Assembly (NCBI GenBank): GCA_012295275.1
Contig: CM022674.1
Span: 13,768,864 to 13,832,863 of the forward strand
Length of the DNA: 64,000 bases
From: Chrysomallon squamiferum
Taxonomy: Eukaryota > Mollusca > Gastropoda > Neomphalida > Peltospiridae
Reading direction: 5' to 3'
Both the position numbers and the translations under genes were made by a program. Below the pieces are notes generated by a model. It did not search any database and had not been told where the DNA came from. It was given only the letters and a program-made list of their open reading frames with translations. Every line of letters begins with the position of its first letter. Position 1 is the first letter of the stretch. Positions 51,019 through 64,000 of this stretch are shown one piece after another.

Positions 51019-53045
51019 ACCAAATATATTCTCTTAACAGAAAAACACATTAAAAAAATATATAAAAACTGGTATCTGCGAATGTAAGAAAACAAATGTG
51101 GATTGAAAAGAGAATATTTCATTACTTGTTTAACTTCCCTCAATGAATTAATTACAGGTCACTAATTTGTTTTTAAAATAATGATGGATCACCACTGATG
51201 AGATAAGTCTCAACTTCACTGATTATTGCTGATGGAAAAAAATATATATTATGTCTGTTTGGGGTAAGTATTTTACAATCTTCCTTTCTTCCTTTGATTT
51301 AACTAGGCCAGTTATCTTTATAAACACACAGGTGACTGTGGGCTGAACAATTCTAAATGGCATTTAAAAATAATTTCATGTTTTCCTGATGGCAGAATGA
51401 ATAGCAATCTACTCTGATTTTATTTCCAAGGTAGATGATCAACACTGTTAACAATCTCACATTAAAACATTTTGTTACGACATTATGAAGTATTCAGTCC
51501 ACTGACTAAGAAGTATTTAAACCACATTAAGTATTTACATTAAGAAGTAGTCAATCCACTGAAATTAGACCAGGGTTGTCTCCTAAATGATTACCAGCAA
51601 GGACATTGGTATCAATGACAGTAACAATGACTACTCTCATAAACTGTAGCATTACATACAGTACAGACAAGAATGTATTACAGATATATGATAACAAAAT
51701 AAAAATTAAAATGCTAAGATATGTTTTAAAGCAGTTTGAAATAAAAAATGTTAATGCAGAAATGTATTCACTGACAGACATTTTTCTGAAATATAAGGTA
51801 AAAGAAATATATTTGCATTTTGGGATGTTGAAGAACTTATTATTGATTATGAGTATAGTTTACTGTAGTATTACATGAATATCCTCTATGACAAAGTCAA
51901 TAAAGTTAACAATTCCTTTGATAACAACACCATATTTAGTGCATATTAAAAAGAGCCTGTGCATACTTTTCCACTAAATTTGAGGCATTGTGGTAGAATT
52001 GTCTTTGTTTTACAACCTTTCCAAAATGTGTTCCATATGTGCCTTGTGGCACTTTAAACACATCTGAATATGACATGCGAACTGTCAGTAACAAGAACAT
52101 ATTTCTCCACTAGTATTGTCTTAATCTTGGACTAACAAGGGTCGACAATGGTTCCAACAAAATGCAACACCCCTCACTCTTCAGACATAACAATGGTCCA
52201 GGCAACATCAGAATGTGTTGAGATAGGATGTAAATTTATGAAATTTACAGATAAAATATCTCTTACCTGTTCTTCAGGTGAAAGGTCATTAAAATGTGAA
52301 GGAATTTTTGATCGTTTCAAATCCCCAGCTTTCAAAATCTCATCCAGTACTGCAAGGTAATTATTTCTGTTCATTATCTGACCTGAGACAGCTAGTGTTG
52401 CCTCTACATTGTAGGCCTAAAATGAAGAAAGAAATGTAAATATAAATATATATATATTGATTACTATGAGTTCATTATAATTATATGATCAGTGAAATCT
52501 GTATTTCAACACCTCTACAAAATATTTGCAGTTCTTAACAGCTGAAAATAAAATTACCCAGACAAAGAACATGTATTTGCCAATAAATGTGCAAAATCTA
52601 GTAAACATGGTTCAGGTTAAAACTGTTTATTAACAACTAAAATTAAACATTATGATGTATATATAAGATGATTATACAGGGGAATGGAGCAAAAATAAAA
52701 TTTTCAAATATGCTACACCATACTAATATCAAAAACATATTAATATACTGAATTCATAAACATTTTGAAATGATTATTATTATTCACAATTTGCATGCAG
52801 AATTGTTTTTCTTTAGTTTTATTACCACAGTGTATTAAGTGAAGATTATCAGCCACTGATAAACTTAAATTAATGTTACTGATATATCATATTAAGGTCA
52901 ATTAAAGAAAAAAATCATAAAAAGAAAACTATAATAAATAAATTAATTAATTAATAAATAATAATAATATTAGTAACAGTAGTAATACAAATAATATAAT
53001 AATAATAAAAACTGTAGTAGTACTAGTAGAAATAATAATAATGAA

Positions 53046-53094
<49 letters not shown>

Positions 53095-56000
53095 GATGCT
53101 GTATCTTAGTTCCCATTTTTACAGTTTGCACTGTTTGTTTAAATTATCACAGAAGAAAACTCATAGATAATGAAGAGAAGAAATTTAACTTGATGTATTA
53201 TTTGTCAGTAAGATATAAGCATTTGAAAACAAAAACAAAAACAATAATAAAAAAAAAATATAAAAAAAAAATAAAAATAAAAATAATATAATATTAATAA
53301 TAATAATAAAAAACAGTAACAATAATAATAATTATTATTATAATCACAAAAACAACAGTAAAATGAAGAACAACAAAAAACACGATAAAGAAGAAACTAA
53401 TAATAGTACTAACTGAAATTCATTCAAATTTTTCTTTAACAGGATTTAAACTCAGGTACTTTAAAAGAAGACAGTTTGTGTTGTGTTTACCTGATGGAAC
53501 CATCCTGTGGGGATGATGAGGAAATCTCCTGCATTTTGTTCAAACTCGAGATAAAATGCTTTCTTGAACAGTGGGTACCGACCACTTTCAGTGGAGTCCA
53601 ATGAATATGCATCAATAGGACTGAATCAGAGAAAAGAATACAATAATAATTAAAAATTCATTTTTACTGTTTAGAAATATTTACAACAATCTGCATAAAA
53701 TTGGGAGTTAGTCGAATGTAAACTAACAATAAGCACTGTTTACGTGATTACAAAAAATAATTCATTAATATGTCTTTCACTTAGTTTCCGATTTATCAAC
53801 AATGGAGTAAAAATGATGATAATATCAAAATAGTCAATTAACAAAAAACATATTACCAAAAACAACAACAACAACAACAACAACAAAAAGGATTTACACA
53901 TAAAAACATTATTTATGAATCATAATTATGGATCATTATTGTTACATCAGTTAAAACCATTAATGAAAAAAATGATTATTCAGATAATGGGAGAATACAC
54001 CCATTACAATCATTTCCTTGTCTAGTCTTTGTTATAAGCAGCAAATATATTTTGTTTGTACCACCCCTCAGACAGGACTGTACATACCACAACCTTTGTT
54101 AAATGAGCTGTGGAGCACTAATGACAACGGGAAATAGTTCAGTAGGCCCATGAGAAAGGATTGATCCAGCAACACTGAATTCTGAGTGAATGCTATTTTA
54201 CATCCTTCTCCATGTTTTGATTTAACGTACATAAATATATATATATGAATATATTTTCATTACAACTTAATTATAGATACAAAACAATAATATATATATA
54301 TATAATTTTTCATTACTTAATTTTATAGATGCAAAATATAATACAGAAATATTTTTTACTATTTCAATAATTAGTTGCATCTCTGAAGCTAAAATTCAAA
54401 TGATTTTACTTTTATTTCCTGTCTTTTAAAAAAAATTGTTATTATAAATCATTAAATGTAATTTTAAATGACAATTTCATACATACTCAGACAGTTTTAT
54501 CATTTTGTCAGAACCATTAAATAACTTTGAATGTGTTAAATTCATATGAAAGCAAGAGATAAAAGCATACATTAGAATATTCTATATAAAATACAAATAA
54601 AAGTTTCAGTACAAATATATTTTATTAGTTTGAATTTAAACTGATAAAGCTATCACTATGACAGTGATTTCTGAACTATATTTTAATTACCAAACATAAT
54701 TTTAAACTAGAAATGAAAACACTAGCCAAATGAAACAAAGATGATTTTTCAGAACAGGGAAATATAATGACTTTTACTTCATAAATACTGATATTATTTT
54801 TAAATAGTTTTACCCTTTGTAAAAGTAAAACAAAGATAAAGATTATGAAACAACACTAAAAACAAAAGTTAAATCAGACAGAAGTTTCAAAATAATGACC
54901 ATCATTACATCAATTTTTACTTGATAAATGTGCAATAATTGTTTTGCATCTTTTACCATTAATTCATTTAAAAAAAAAAAAAATGAAAATACAAAACAAG
55001 CCAAATAACAATTACAACTGTTAAAAACAATGAATATTTTTGAATGACATATGTGCAACTATGTTTAAAAAAAAAATGTCTACTAATCTAAATCAACGAT
55101 AGAATTTTGTAAACAGAAATGAAAATAAAACAAACTAAGCAAAATGTCATGTGCTAGTTTAAAAACAGTTAATATTTTTATGTGCCACATGTGCAGTTAT
55201 TTTTAACATTTTTTCCCTTGCAAATCTAAATCACAGACAGAACTTTTTAAACAGAACTGAAAATACAACAAAGAGAACGAGTAACATCTACAACACTTCA
55301 AAAACATTAAATATTTTTTGTGCAATAAGAGATATAAACTTTTAATCAAAACTCAAACAAGATAAATTAAAGGATAGATACAATAATTAAAAAAACAGTG
55401 AACATTTTGACACAATACACAGTTACTTTAAACTGGTTTTAACACTAAAACAAAATGCTAAAAACAGAACTGCAAAACACAACAAGCGATGTAACAGTGA
55501 CTGCACACGTTGTACCTATTATACTTTACACATTCCAGAGGAAAACCACATGTCCTGTTTGGATATACTGACAAAAGGCTGTCTTGGCCTGGTGGGAACA
55601 GCTTGTCAAAAAATAAAATCTACATTTTAAACATCTATCAGATTTTGTTACCACCCTTTCCTTTTGCTCATGTCGAACTTAGTTTGAATATCTGACGGTA
55701 ATGCCAGATATTCGTACTAAATTCTACCAATATGTCAAATGAATAAACAACTATAATTAAAATCACTGCATATATAAGTACTGGCCTGTGGGTAAAAGTA
55801 TATTTATAGTATGCTAGACAGTCTCCAAATTAAAGCCCATCATTTTATTAATTTATGAATTTTTCAAGCATTAATTCAAAACAAAATAAAGTATAATTTT
55901 TGTGAGGAAAATGACAGTTTAAAACTTTTCACTAATGATAAAAAAAAATATAATTGTACATTTTAAATATTTATTTTCAAAGTGAGAAACAAATCTGAGT

Positions 56001-59000
56001 TTATATATGCATTACTGTTTAATTTTACCACATCCCTTGAAATCAGTAAGAAAAAGTAAATTAAAAAGATGTCCGTTTCTAATAATAATTTAGAGACTGT
56101 TGGTCTATGCCATTGGCTGAGCAAAACATGAACAGCCAATCAAAATACTGGATATATCTGCACTAAAGTCTGCAAAAAAACTGTTGTGTTAATAATTTTG
56201 ATTTGTTATTCAAAATGCAGGGTTTTTGACTCATCAGTGAAGGATGAAAGAGTGTGCAGAAGCAAAATGTTTAAATATACTCAGTAAAATTAGGGATTAT
56301 TTTTACAAAGTTTTTGTAAAGCATCCAAATCTGTAGTGAATCAAATATGTGTGGTATTTTAGCTCTGCATTTCAGTGAAATTTTGAACACAATTTTCTTT
56401 GATTTGATAGGATTAGATAAAATAATATTTATTCATCAAACTGGAAAATTTAAATTTATGAAATTGCTACTACTACTACTATTACTAAACCAATAAAGTG
56501 ATAAAGCAATTCATGCTGGTACTGTGCTTTAGTATACTTTATTATCAGTAAAGTTTGGATGCCAATAACATATAAGAAAGTATATAAATAATTAATGTAA
56601 GTGAATTAATATTCATGACATTAATAATCCTGTCTATATTTATCTCTCTTATCATCATAGTTTGGATGTCAACAAAAACAGACATATATAAAAATTGATT
56701 TAAATAAAATAATAATATATATAAATTTAATAATGCTGCCTATTTTAGCATCATATTAAATAGAAATAGATAAATAATTAAATAATAAAATAGGATTTAT
56801 CATATTAATAATCATGTATTCGTTCATCTAATTTACCATCTGAGGAAACCTTTAAATAGTTAACAAAAAACAGAATTATAATGGAAGTTTACCTTCCATC
56901 TCTTTTTCCCTTTCAAGACAGCATTTGTTCCAGTCCAGTTGTAAGGGTCAATGTGCAGCATGGACCGGGAGTAGGCCGTGCCCCACAGTATCATGCAGTC
57001 CCAGGGGCGAATCTCTTCTGGAAACAGATTGAACCAGTTTTCTGCATCGAAATCCTGCAGTTAAAAAAATGGTAACTAAACGTTAGTAGCGTTTACGAGA
57101 ACAATGAGATTTTGTGACTTAATACATTGTGTGTTTCCAAAGAGATTTTAATTCTTTGGTTCATGTAAATTGATTGAAGATAAGTGATAAAAAATATATT
57201 TTGATAGATTTAAAGCCTGATAAATCTTATTTGTAATTTCTTATATAATAATATATAATATATAATATATAATTATAAAGAACAGTAGTTCAAAAACATT
57301 TAACAGGCAATATATACTTATTCTAACACAATTTTTTAAAAGAGATAATAAATAAATAAATAAATAAAATAAATACACACACACAGAGATACATATATAA
57401 AAATTAATATAAAAATACCCCCCCCATTTTTCTTTTATTTCCTTTATGACAAAAACTGACTGGAAATATGAAAACAAGTTTAAAAGATTACAAATCTGAT
57501 TTTAACTTACTTTTAACAGATTTGAGATAATAATTTAAAAAATCTCTTATTTGACAAAAATTGTAAATATTCTTTTATGTTTTTTTTTATTTTTTCCATA
57601 TAAAAATCCAGTTATTTCTATTGACAATGATTTACATACCTTGAACAAACCCATTTGTATTCTATTCTATGAAATTCTAAAGATGCCTGTAATCTACCCT
57701 TATTTAAAAGTTATTTAATATTCTCACATTTGTTGGTATCTGATTTCTCAGCTCCTTTCTTAATGGCAGAAACAGTTCATCTTCTAAGTAGGTCCAGCTG
57801 TTAGGAGAACTGTCATTGATATGCTCTAAAAATTTCCACAGTGGCAAAGCTAAACTTGTAGCATCATGCAAGTGACCCTGAAAAAAAAAAAAAATAAAAA
57901 TATTCCCTATGACTGTCCAAAAGTTAAAAAACAATTTTAAAGAGTATGTTTTAAAAAAAATTACAAAATGTATTTAAATACATGGGAATTTTTTTGTAAA
58001 GTGGTTACATGAAATTTGATTTTATCTTGAGTCATTATAAAAAAAAAAAAAAAATTATGTATCTGTGGTAATAACAACATTATCATACTCTATGAAATAA
58101 ATGTGGAATTTTTTATTAATTTTTTTTTTTCAGTGGAAAAATTTAATAGGATTATATGATTTATTATACATTCTTACATGCACTGCTTTCATTACCACTC
58201 GGTCGTTACCATAGTGATCATGGAAAAATTTGCTTGTCCAGCTGAAAGCCTTCCATTTTGGAACAATGTCTGTGATAAGGACAGGCCTGAATAAATAAAA
58301 AAAAATAAAATAAAAAAAGTAATAGTAATTTTAAAGAAATATATGCATAACAATTTAATTTAATTTAAATTTCATTGAGGCTTAATATTACTGGTAAAAG
58401 AATTGTTGTAAAATAAAACGTTTGTTTGTGTAGCATCCATTTTATATCTGCACTTCATTTTAAACCAAAAACAACCAGGGAATAAAATTTATTTTTTCTA
58501 AAATTCAGGTACCACAAACTATTTAAATTTCTTGAAAATCATTAACTCTTATGGCACCATGTTTTTTTTAGAAAACACTGTACATCAAAAAAAAAATGTT
58601 TTATGCAGCTTATTCTTGTATATCCTTGTTTAAAAACAAATCATCAAAAATACATTTTTTTTTTTAATTTTTTTTGAAAAAAAAAAACCTGAATGAATTA
58701 ACAGTTATAAATGTGTATAACATTAGTGTGACGTCAGTGACTTAAGTCAATAAAGTCAGTGAGAGTTAATTACCACTTCAGTTCCAATTTTACAGTTTAG
58801 ATAATAAAACCAACTGAATGGATGAGCCTATAGAACAGTTAGGAGATGCAACTTGGCTATATTCTTCATGTGGTGGGGCTGGGGAATTAGGTATGTCATT
58901 TAGCTGTAGGGGATATTAGTAGATCAAAAGAAGAACCTGACAATTTTGTAAAAGTAACTGTCCTCGAATGTTCTGATAAAACCTCTATGCAACAATGAGT

Positions 59001-59125
59001 TATGCAAGTGACACAGACTAATCATATGGAATAATCCATTACAGTTTCCCATAGAAATATTCATTTAAATAGTAAAAAGGTAAAAAAATAATAATAATTT
59101 AAAAATTAAAAAAATTATTTGTGAA

Positions 59126-59176
<51 letters not shown>

Positions 59177-59680
59177 GTAAATAAATAAATAAAATGAAGA
59201 ATAAATTAAATAAACTGTTAACATAAATAAATGAATATAAACAGCCTGGTAAGAAAAAAATACGTAATAAAATAAACTTACAAAGAGTAAGATAAAATGT
59301 TAAAATCAAATAAACAAAAATAAACACCATTTTGCATCATAAACGTCTCGGAACTCTTCTATGGACAGCCTAGCTCTCCTATCAATTCCACCTTCACTGT
59401 AGGGGAAATCATATTTCTGCATATTCTGATCTCGCAAAAGGAATCCAGCAGTATAGTTGTACACGTATGGCTTGGCCAGAATACTGACGCTGCCAACACT
59501 GTGCACACTCTGAGGTGGTTTGGTCAGATCATAGAATTTGAAGTGAATAATGATACCAACAAAGGCACAGACAACACCAATAACAGGACCAAACATTCTG
59601 AGACCTTCCTGCAGTGTGAGGGTGTCACCTTTAGAAGGACTTGATAAAGCTTTCTGATTCCTCAGTTTCTGTTTTCTCAT
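50796..59680 (-). CDS. Membrane-anchored JmjC/cupin-8 oxygenase-like protein
   Basis: Eight minus-strand exons: 59680-59328, 58286-58178, 57877-57728, 57054-56893, 55601-55525, 53620-53491, 52416-52267, 50906-50796. Phases join throughout (TG|G, AA|T, otherwise 0), giving 413 residues from ATG 59680-59678 to TAA at 50796. Residues 1-29 are basic; about 30-48 form a membrane helix (FGPVIGVVCAFVGIII), so a type II membrane protein with the catalytic domain in the lumen is likely. The JmjC core has WPVLITDIVPKW, WDCMILWGTAYSRSMLHID (Fe ligands His238, Asp240), NAVLKGKKRWKLFPPGQD and GDFLIIPTGWFHQ (third Fe ligand His326). These are the ligands of Fe(II)/2-oxoglutarate hydroxylases; the substrate is unknown. 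It resembles the JMJD/cupin-8 group, but no specific orthologue is assigned. The start codon follows an acceptor TTTTCTAG, so there is an untranslated first exon upstream. Confidence 0.9.
53047..53093. repeat. (AAT)n microsatellite
   Basis: AAT run within an AT-only stretch (52930-53400) of JmjC intron 6. Confidence 0.95.
53911..54190 (-). mobile_element. Diverged mollusc-type SINE copy
   Basis: On the minus strand it reads GGTTGTGGTATGTACAGTCC, TGTCTGAGGGGTGGTAC, ATATATTTGCTGCTTATAAC, later CTCCCATTATCTGAATAATC and a TAATGGTTTTAACTGATG tail. This parallels, from memory, a SINE common in molluscan genomes (GTGGTATGTACTATCCTGTC ... CCTTGCTGCTAAT ... tail). It is ancient, with no intact promoter boxes recognised. 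It lies in JmjC intron 5. Confidence 0.55.
59124..59190. repeat. (AAAT)n microsatellite
   Basis: Nearly pure AAAT/TAAA run of about 65 bp in JmjC intron 1. Confidence 0.95.
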
Positions 59681-60138
59681 TTTGAATCAAGAAACTAGAA
59701 AATAAAAATATGAAATGTAAATAAAATGATAAAACGTAAATAAGTTTTTAAAACGACATATTTAGGGTACTGATACTCATTGTGTACGTGACTAATGACT
59801 TACTTGTGTACGTAAACATTTGCACGTATGAATATTATTTTTTTACATTGTTAATATTTAAATTAATTTTATCTTGAATATTGAGGTAACACTCTATTTT
59901 CGTGAAATCTATGACCGATCTCCGTACTCATGCAGCATTTGCAAATTTTAAAACGTACAACAAAAACAAAATAATAACAAATACTTTTTCCGATTTTGGG
60001 TAATTCACGGTGACATATACAACTGCGTAAAACATTAACTGCGCCTCAAAAAGATTATGTTGAAAAATGTCTTCATGTACGTAAATTTATTATTATTTAT
60101 ATTCATTTGACAGCCATATAACTGACCCTTACACTTAC

Positions 60139-60240
60139 GTTAGCGAACGCTGTTAGATAAGAAATGAAGGTACTCGTTTCCTAGAACGCTTCAGACCGGA
60201 ACCACCGAAGCATGATATTTTGTTACACGTGTGAGCTAAG
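60139..60240 (-). other. Candidate untranslated first exon of JmjC gene
   Basis: On the minus strand a consensus donor GCTAAC|GTAAGT marks an exon end at 60139. The coding exon at 59680 has an acceptor (TTTTCTAG|TTTCTTGATT) 14 bp before its ATG, so an upstream non-coding exon is required; this is the best donor nearby. The exon's 5' limit is a guess. Confidence 0.45.
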
Positions 60241-60716
60241 GAACGCAAGACTGCAAAAAGGTCATGCGGAAAGCCCCAAACGCGGATTCAACATTTAGTA
60301 ATAGAAATATTATATAATTATATTCTTTTGAAACTGTAAATTAATTAATATTAAAGATAATAATACATTTATATTAATAAAAGGAGATAGGCAGATTTTG
60401 ATACACAGACAGAGATGTGGATATGTTTTTAAGGTTGTTGTTGTCGTCGTCGTATTTGATATTGTTGCTGTTATTGTTATTGAAAGTACCCCATTTTTTT
60501 AATGTTCTGCTGACAAAATAATGAAAAAGAAATATATATTAATGCCATCTCAGACCCATGGAAATAGTTAGTTTTTTTGTTATTGCCAGTGTTCCGGATT
60601 TGGGCTCGAGTCACAAAAAGTATCAAACGATATTAGTGCCATCTATTGGCCAGTAACCGGCAGAAATGTTGAAGTCAGAGAAATGATTAATTTTTAATGT
60701 CATTTTAGTATCTTAA
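60241..60716. promoter_or_regulatory. Head-to-head promoter region, JmjC gene / ILKAP
   Basis: Fewer than 600 bp separate the inferred 5' end of the minus-strand JmjC gene from the ILKAP start codon, so both genes probably share a divergent promoter. CpGs are somewhat enriched around 60140-60290 and 60580-60660. No TATA box is convincing on either side. Confidence 0.5.
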
Positions 60717-61393
60717 ATGATGGATATTTTCAGCGATTTACCAAAACCGTCATGTAAGGAATAATAATTATTAAGTAAACGGTTTGATATTGCAATACCT
60801 GGTTTTTAAACTGACTTTTAAACTCTAAATATTGCAAATGAAGAACAGTAACTCTTTTAAAGAGTCTTTAGCGATCTTTTTGTTTGTATATGTGTACCTC
60901 AGCATGGATTTTTATTAGTTAACGTTTTAGGATTATTGAGCAGTTATAGATAGTACAAGGAGAAAATGAAGAAAACAAAGTTTAATAATAGTAATCTCAA
61001 TATTGGGACTTTTGTATTTTTAAATGATTGATCATTTAATGTGAAGCATGGATATAATAATCGTAAATTGCCAATCAATGACACTGTTATTTAAAAAGAT
61101 CTAAGATTAAGCATGAATATCTTAGTTTGCACCTATTAAAGACATCATTTTAGTGCAACCATCCCAGAAAATTTTGTTTGCAATTATACCTTTTGTCAGT
61201 TATCCCTCTAGCACTACAAAGGTCTGCAGTCTTCAAAACATCTAAATATATTGTTAAATGCACATTGTTGTAAATATCTTGTCTAGTTGTTATGTAATTT
61301 ACTGCAGCAACTATACAATTTTATTATTAAAATAATAAAACGTACATCTTTTTAATTTTTAATTTTGATGTTAGAAGTTTAAAATAATATTAA

Positions 61394-61441
<48 letters not shown>

Positions 61442-61888
61442 GACCAATTAAAATATTTAAAAAAAAAAAAGGATAGAATTTTTTTTTATAGTAACATAGA
61501 TAATATGTAAAATTGTACAAACAACAGATGGACATATTTTATGACTGTCAGCAATATTTTACATTTTTTCTCTTGATAACAGTGTGTTTGTGTTTAATTT
61601 ATATGAAAACATACATTCGAACTTCAATAATTTATATATTTACTCAAATATAGTGGCTTAGAATTTACTGCAGTGTAATTTGGTTTTATTAACACAGTCA
61701 TATTTCAACTGTATAAAATGTACATCCAGCTTTATATTCAATATAATTTATATTATATATATTTTTAAAATACATGAACTTAAAAAAAAATAATAAAATG
61801 AATATGAATGCTGAGAAACTAATAGAGCTGAAATGACTATTTTGTAAAATAATGTTATAGTAAAGTAACTTTTTGTCTACACTGTATG

Positions 61889-61930
<42 letters not shown>

Positions 61931-63483
61931 TATATACACAAATCTATCTATCTATAGCTTTATCTACATCTTATTCTGTTTGAATTAAAATCTTTACAGC
62001 ATCATTACAAAAGAGTGCATCAAATGTACCTGCACGTTCAGGAGGCACTGAAAGGGGAGACAATTCTGGTTTGTTTGGAGATTTACCGCCAGTGGACTGT
62101 CACGATGACAGACAGAAGATTGCAGAAAAGAGAAGATCAGAGGAATTGATTCACGAATCGGACAACAAGAGAATTAAGATGGAATCGTCAGGTGAGAATC
62201 ATTCAGAAAATATCTAAATAATAAATTACTGTGAAATGGATGGTTGGTTGGTTGTCACTTAGATAACATTATCCAGACACAAAACTGGATAAAGGCTTCA
62301 TAGTGCTCCCCTGAAAATAATGGTCTCCAGTTAGGTCCCAATAACTGATTTGTAACAAATTGTGCTTTTATACACACATACACACACACACACACACATA
62401 TACACACCTATACAAATGACAGGTGCCTACAATAACTTATTTCTAATAAAATAAATGAAAATGTTGAAAACTTTCAGCTCGCTATGTGTTGAAAGGCTTT
62501 GTGGCAGACAGGAAGGGAGAGAGAGAGGAGATGCAGGATGCCCATGTTTTGGTGGACAACTTCCATGAAGAGTTTGAAGATCTTCACCCCTCCATGTAAG
62601 TTTAAGTGCCATAATGTGACGTAAAGGTTATTTATAATGATAGAAGCAGTAAGACTTAGAACTGACAGTGTGCAAGAGACAGCTGACATTCAAGAAATAC
62701 AAATAGATTTTAGATATTAAATGTTATACAAGTATATTTTAGATAATGGGTTACACAAGCATATTTTAGTTAACTGGTTACATGTTTAGATTTTAGATGA
62801 TCAGTTACACAAACAGACTTTAGATAATTGGTTACACAAATAGGTTTTGGTTTTCAGTTTGTAGCATAACACAGATACTGAAATTAAGAAATTCGTGTCA
62901 TCTTTGTTGATTTTTTTTATAAATATTAAAGAAAAATAAATTGTTATTAAACGTTATATAAATTTACACTTTGGTGATATGTTTGTCACTTTAAAAAACA
63001 GTTATTACTGTTGTTCTCATTATTATTCAGAAAATTCATATCACTTTTTTTACTTTGTTATTTATTAATTTCATATTTGAATTGTATTTTTTTTCTTCAG
63101 GCTAATTATTCCTGTTAATTTAAAAACTAATTGATTTTTTTTTTTATTTTAATAATACAGATCATGCTTTTTTTTTCTACTGTACTCTTCTTCTCTGATA
63201 TGATGAATAGATTTAAACTTTTTTTTTAATATTACAGGTGTTCTTGCACTATTATTGTAAAGAAAACTCATTCCTTTTGGTTATACTTTATTAATTTCAA
63301 ATACCATGTCTTTCTTCAAGCTAATAATTCATATTAATTTAACTAAACATTTTTTTTTTTTTTTTTGTAAATTTAGATCTCGCCTCTCTCTCTACTGCGT
63401 GTTTGATGGCCACGGGGGCACAAGAGCTTCAAGGTTTGCATCTGAAAATTTGCGAGTGAGCCTCCGGACTAACTTTCCGAAGG
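60717..63483 (+). CDS. ILKAP: ILKAP, PP2C-family phosphatase, 5' exons (3'-partial)
   Basis: Four exons are present and the gene runs off the right edge: 60717-60753 (MMDIFSDLPKPS, like the family start MDLFGDLPEP), 62000-62191 (low-complexity linker with a second GLFGDLPPVD motif and the basic NKRIKMES), 62478-62595 and 63377-63483. Phases join (T|CA, G|CT, AT|A). Exon 3 has the PP2C entry YVLKGFVADRKGEREEMQDA; exon 4 has the metal-binding CVFDGHGGTRASRFA and ends NFPKG, as in mammalian ILKAP (integrin-linked kinase-associated serine/threonine phosphatase). It is expected to be an Mn/Mg-dependent protein Ser/Thr phosphatase. A second ATG at 60720 could also start it. Later exons, including the rest of the catalytic core, are outside the window. 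Confidence 0.93.
61396..61440. repeat. (AAT)n microsatellite
   Basis: AAT run in ILKAP intron 1, which also holds an (AT)n run at about 61896-61921. Confidence 0.95.
62275..62369 (+). repeat. Dispersed repeat R2, copy 2
   Basis: Nearly identical to 32124-32214 over about 85-90 bp and again followed by a CA tract (about 62375-62398). It lies in ILKAP intron 2. Confidence 0.85.
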
Positions 63484-64000
63484 GTAATCCACGATGCCCC
63501 ATAGCGCCACACACTTTAAAATAATAAAGAAAATTATAGTAGAGAAATACAGCTAGTTTCCTAAATGGTATGTCTCCTTTGTTTGCAAAAATGCGTCACA
63601 GTGCTCCGAATTTGTGGTTCGTTACATGGTATATGTTTCAGTTTATTTAGTGAAACGGTATATTCTGTTATCTTTTTTTTTGTTTACTGCCATTTTGTAA
63701 ATACAAAATGTTGGCTGTTAATAAACTAGTGATAGAAAATGGGCTGCTAGGAAAATGGATCAAAGTTCATTTCTCCTCAGTAAAATGAACCAGGAACCCC
63801 TCAAACAAACCCACTTAAATTGACTTTCCGTTGTACAAAGACTGCATGTTAATTCTGTTATATATCCATAATAAACCTTGAGAATCAGTTTGTTAAAACT
63901 AAAGTATCTGACTACATCGGTTTACTCCCATTGTATTTTTTCTCTGTGTTCTCTTAAGATTTTAATGATAGCTTTGAAAATCTAAATAGGATAAAACAAT

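Noticed and set aside
51606-51878. 90-residue plus-strand ORF in the JmjC gene
   Set aside because: Antisense to intron 7, AT-rich composition, no motif.

Overview
The window is AT-rich, intron-rich animal DNA full of simple repeats, almost certainly from a lophotrochozoan and probably a mollusc (a cephalopod is plausible). Evidence for this is the long multi-exon genes with GT-AG introns, the C2H2 zinc-finger paralogues, the abundant (ATT)n/(GT)n/(GA)n tracts, Tigger/pogo fragments, and a diverged SINE at 53.9-54.2 kb that resembles, from memory, a mollusc SINE. The species itself cannot be read from the sequence.

Layout. 1-2.0 kb: 3' part of an intronless C2H2 zinc-finger gene (+) with one clear and one probable -1 frameshift, running into a 33-bp minisatellite. 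2.0-9.7 kb: repeats and transposon relics (Tigger-like MITE, an interspersed repeat with a nested hAT-like insertion, simple repeats), plus one orphan minus-strand exon with PAN/apple-like cysteines. 9.8-37.5 kb: a 34-exon receptor-type guanylate cyclase (+), traced exon by exon with phases that match at every junction except one. Its ectodomain is large (N-terminal beta-rich region, type I periplasmic-binding/ANF-receptor fold, two EGF-like units). A single transmembrane helix, a kinase-homology domain, a signalling helix and a class III cyclase domain follow. 41.1-41.9 kb: first two exons of MRPS22 (+). 46.1-47.0 kb: a second C2H2 gene (+), a 5'-shortened paralogue of the first. 50.8-59.7 kb: a complete eight-exon, 413-residue membrane-anchored JmjC/cupin-8 oxygenase-like gene (-). 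60.7 kb to the right edge: first four exons of the PP2C phosphatase ILKAP (+), divergent from the JmjC gene across about 0.6 kb.

Main points of interest. The cyclase keeps both metal-binding aspartates and the guanine-selecting Glu and Cys, but has lost the transition-state Asn and Arg, the pattern of a soluble guanylate cyclase alpha subunit; it looks like a half-site or pseudo-cyclase receptor. It also carries EGF-like units next to the membrane, which is unusual for receptor guanylate cyclases. In two of its introns the exon 3' end and splice donor have been tandemly duplicated. Frame breaks in two genes are each single-base losses, two of them in A-runs, so assembly error must be weighed against real inactivation. 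The genes are not an operon; no functional link between neighbours is claimed beyond the zinc-finger paralogy and the JmjC/ILKAP head-to-head arrangement.
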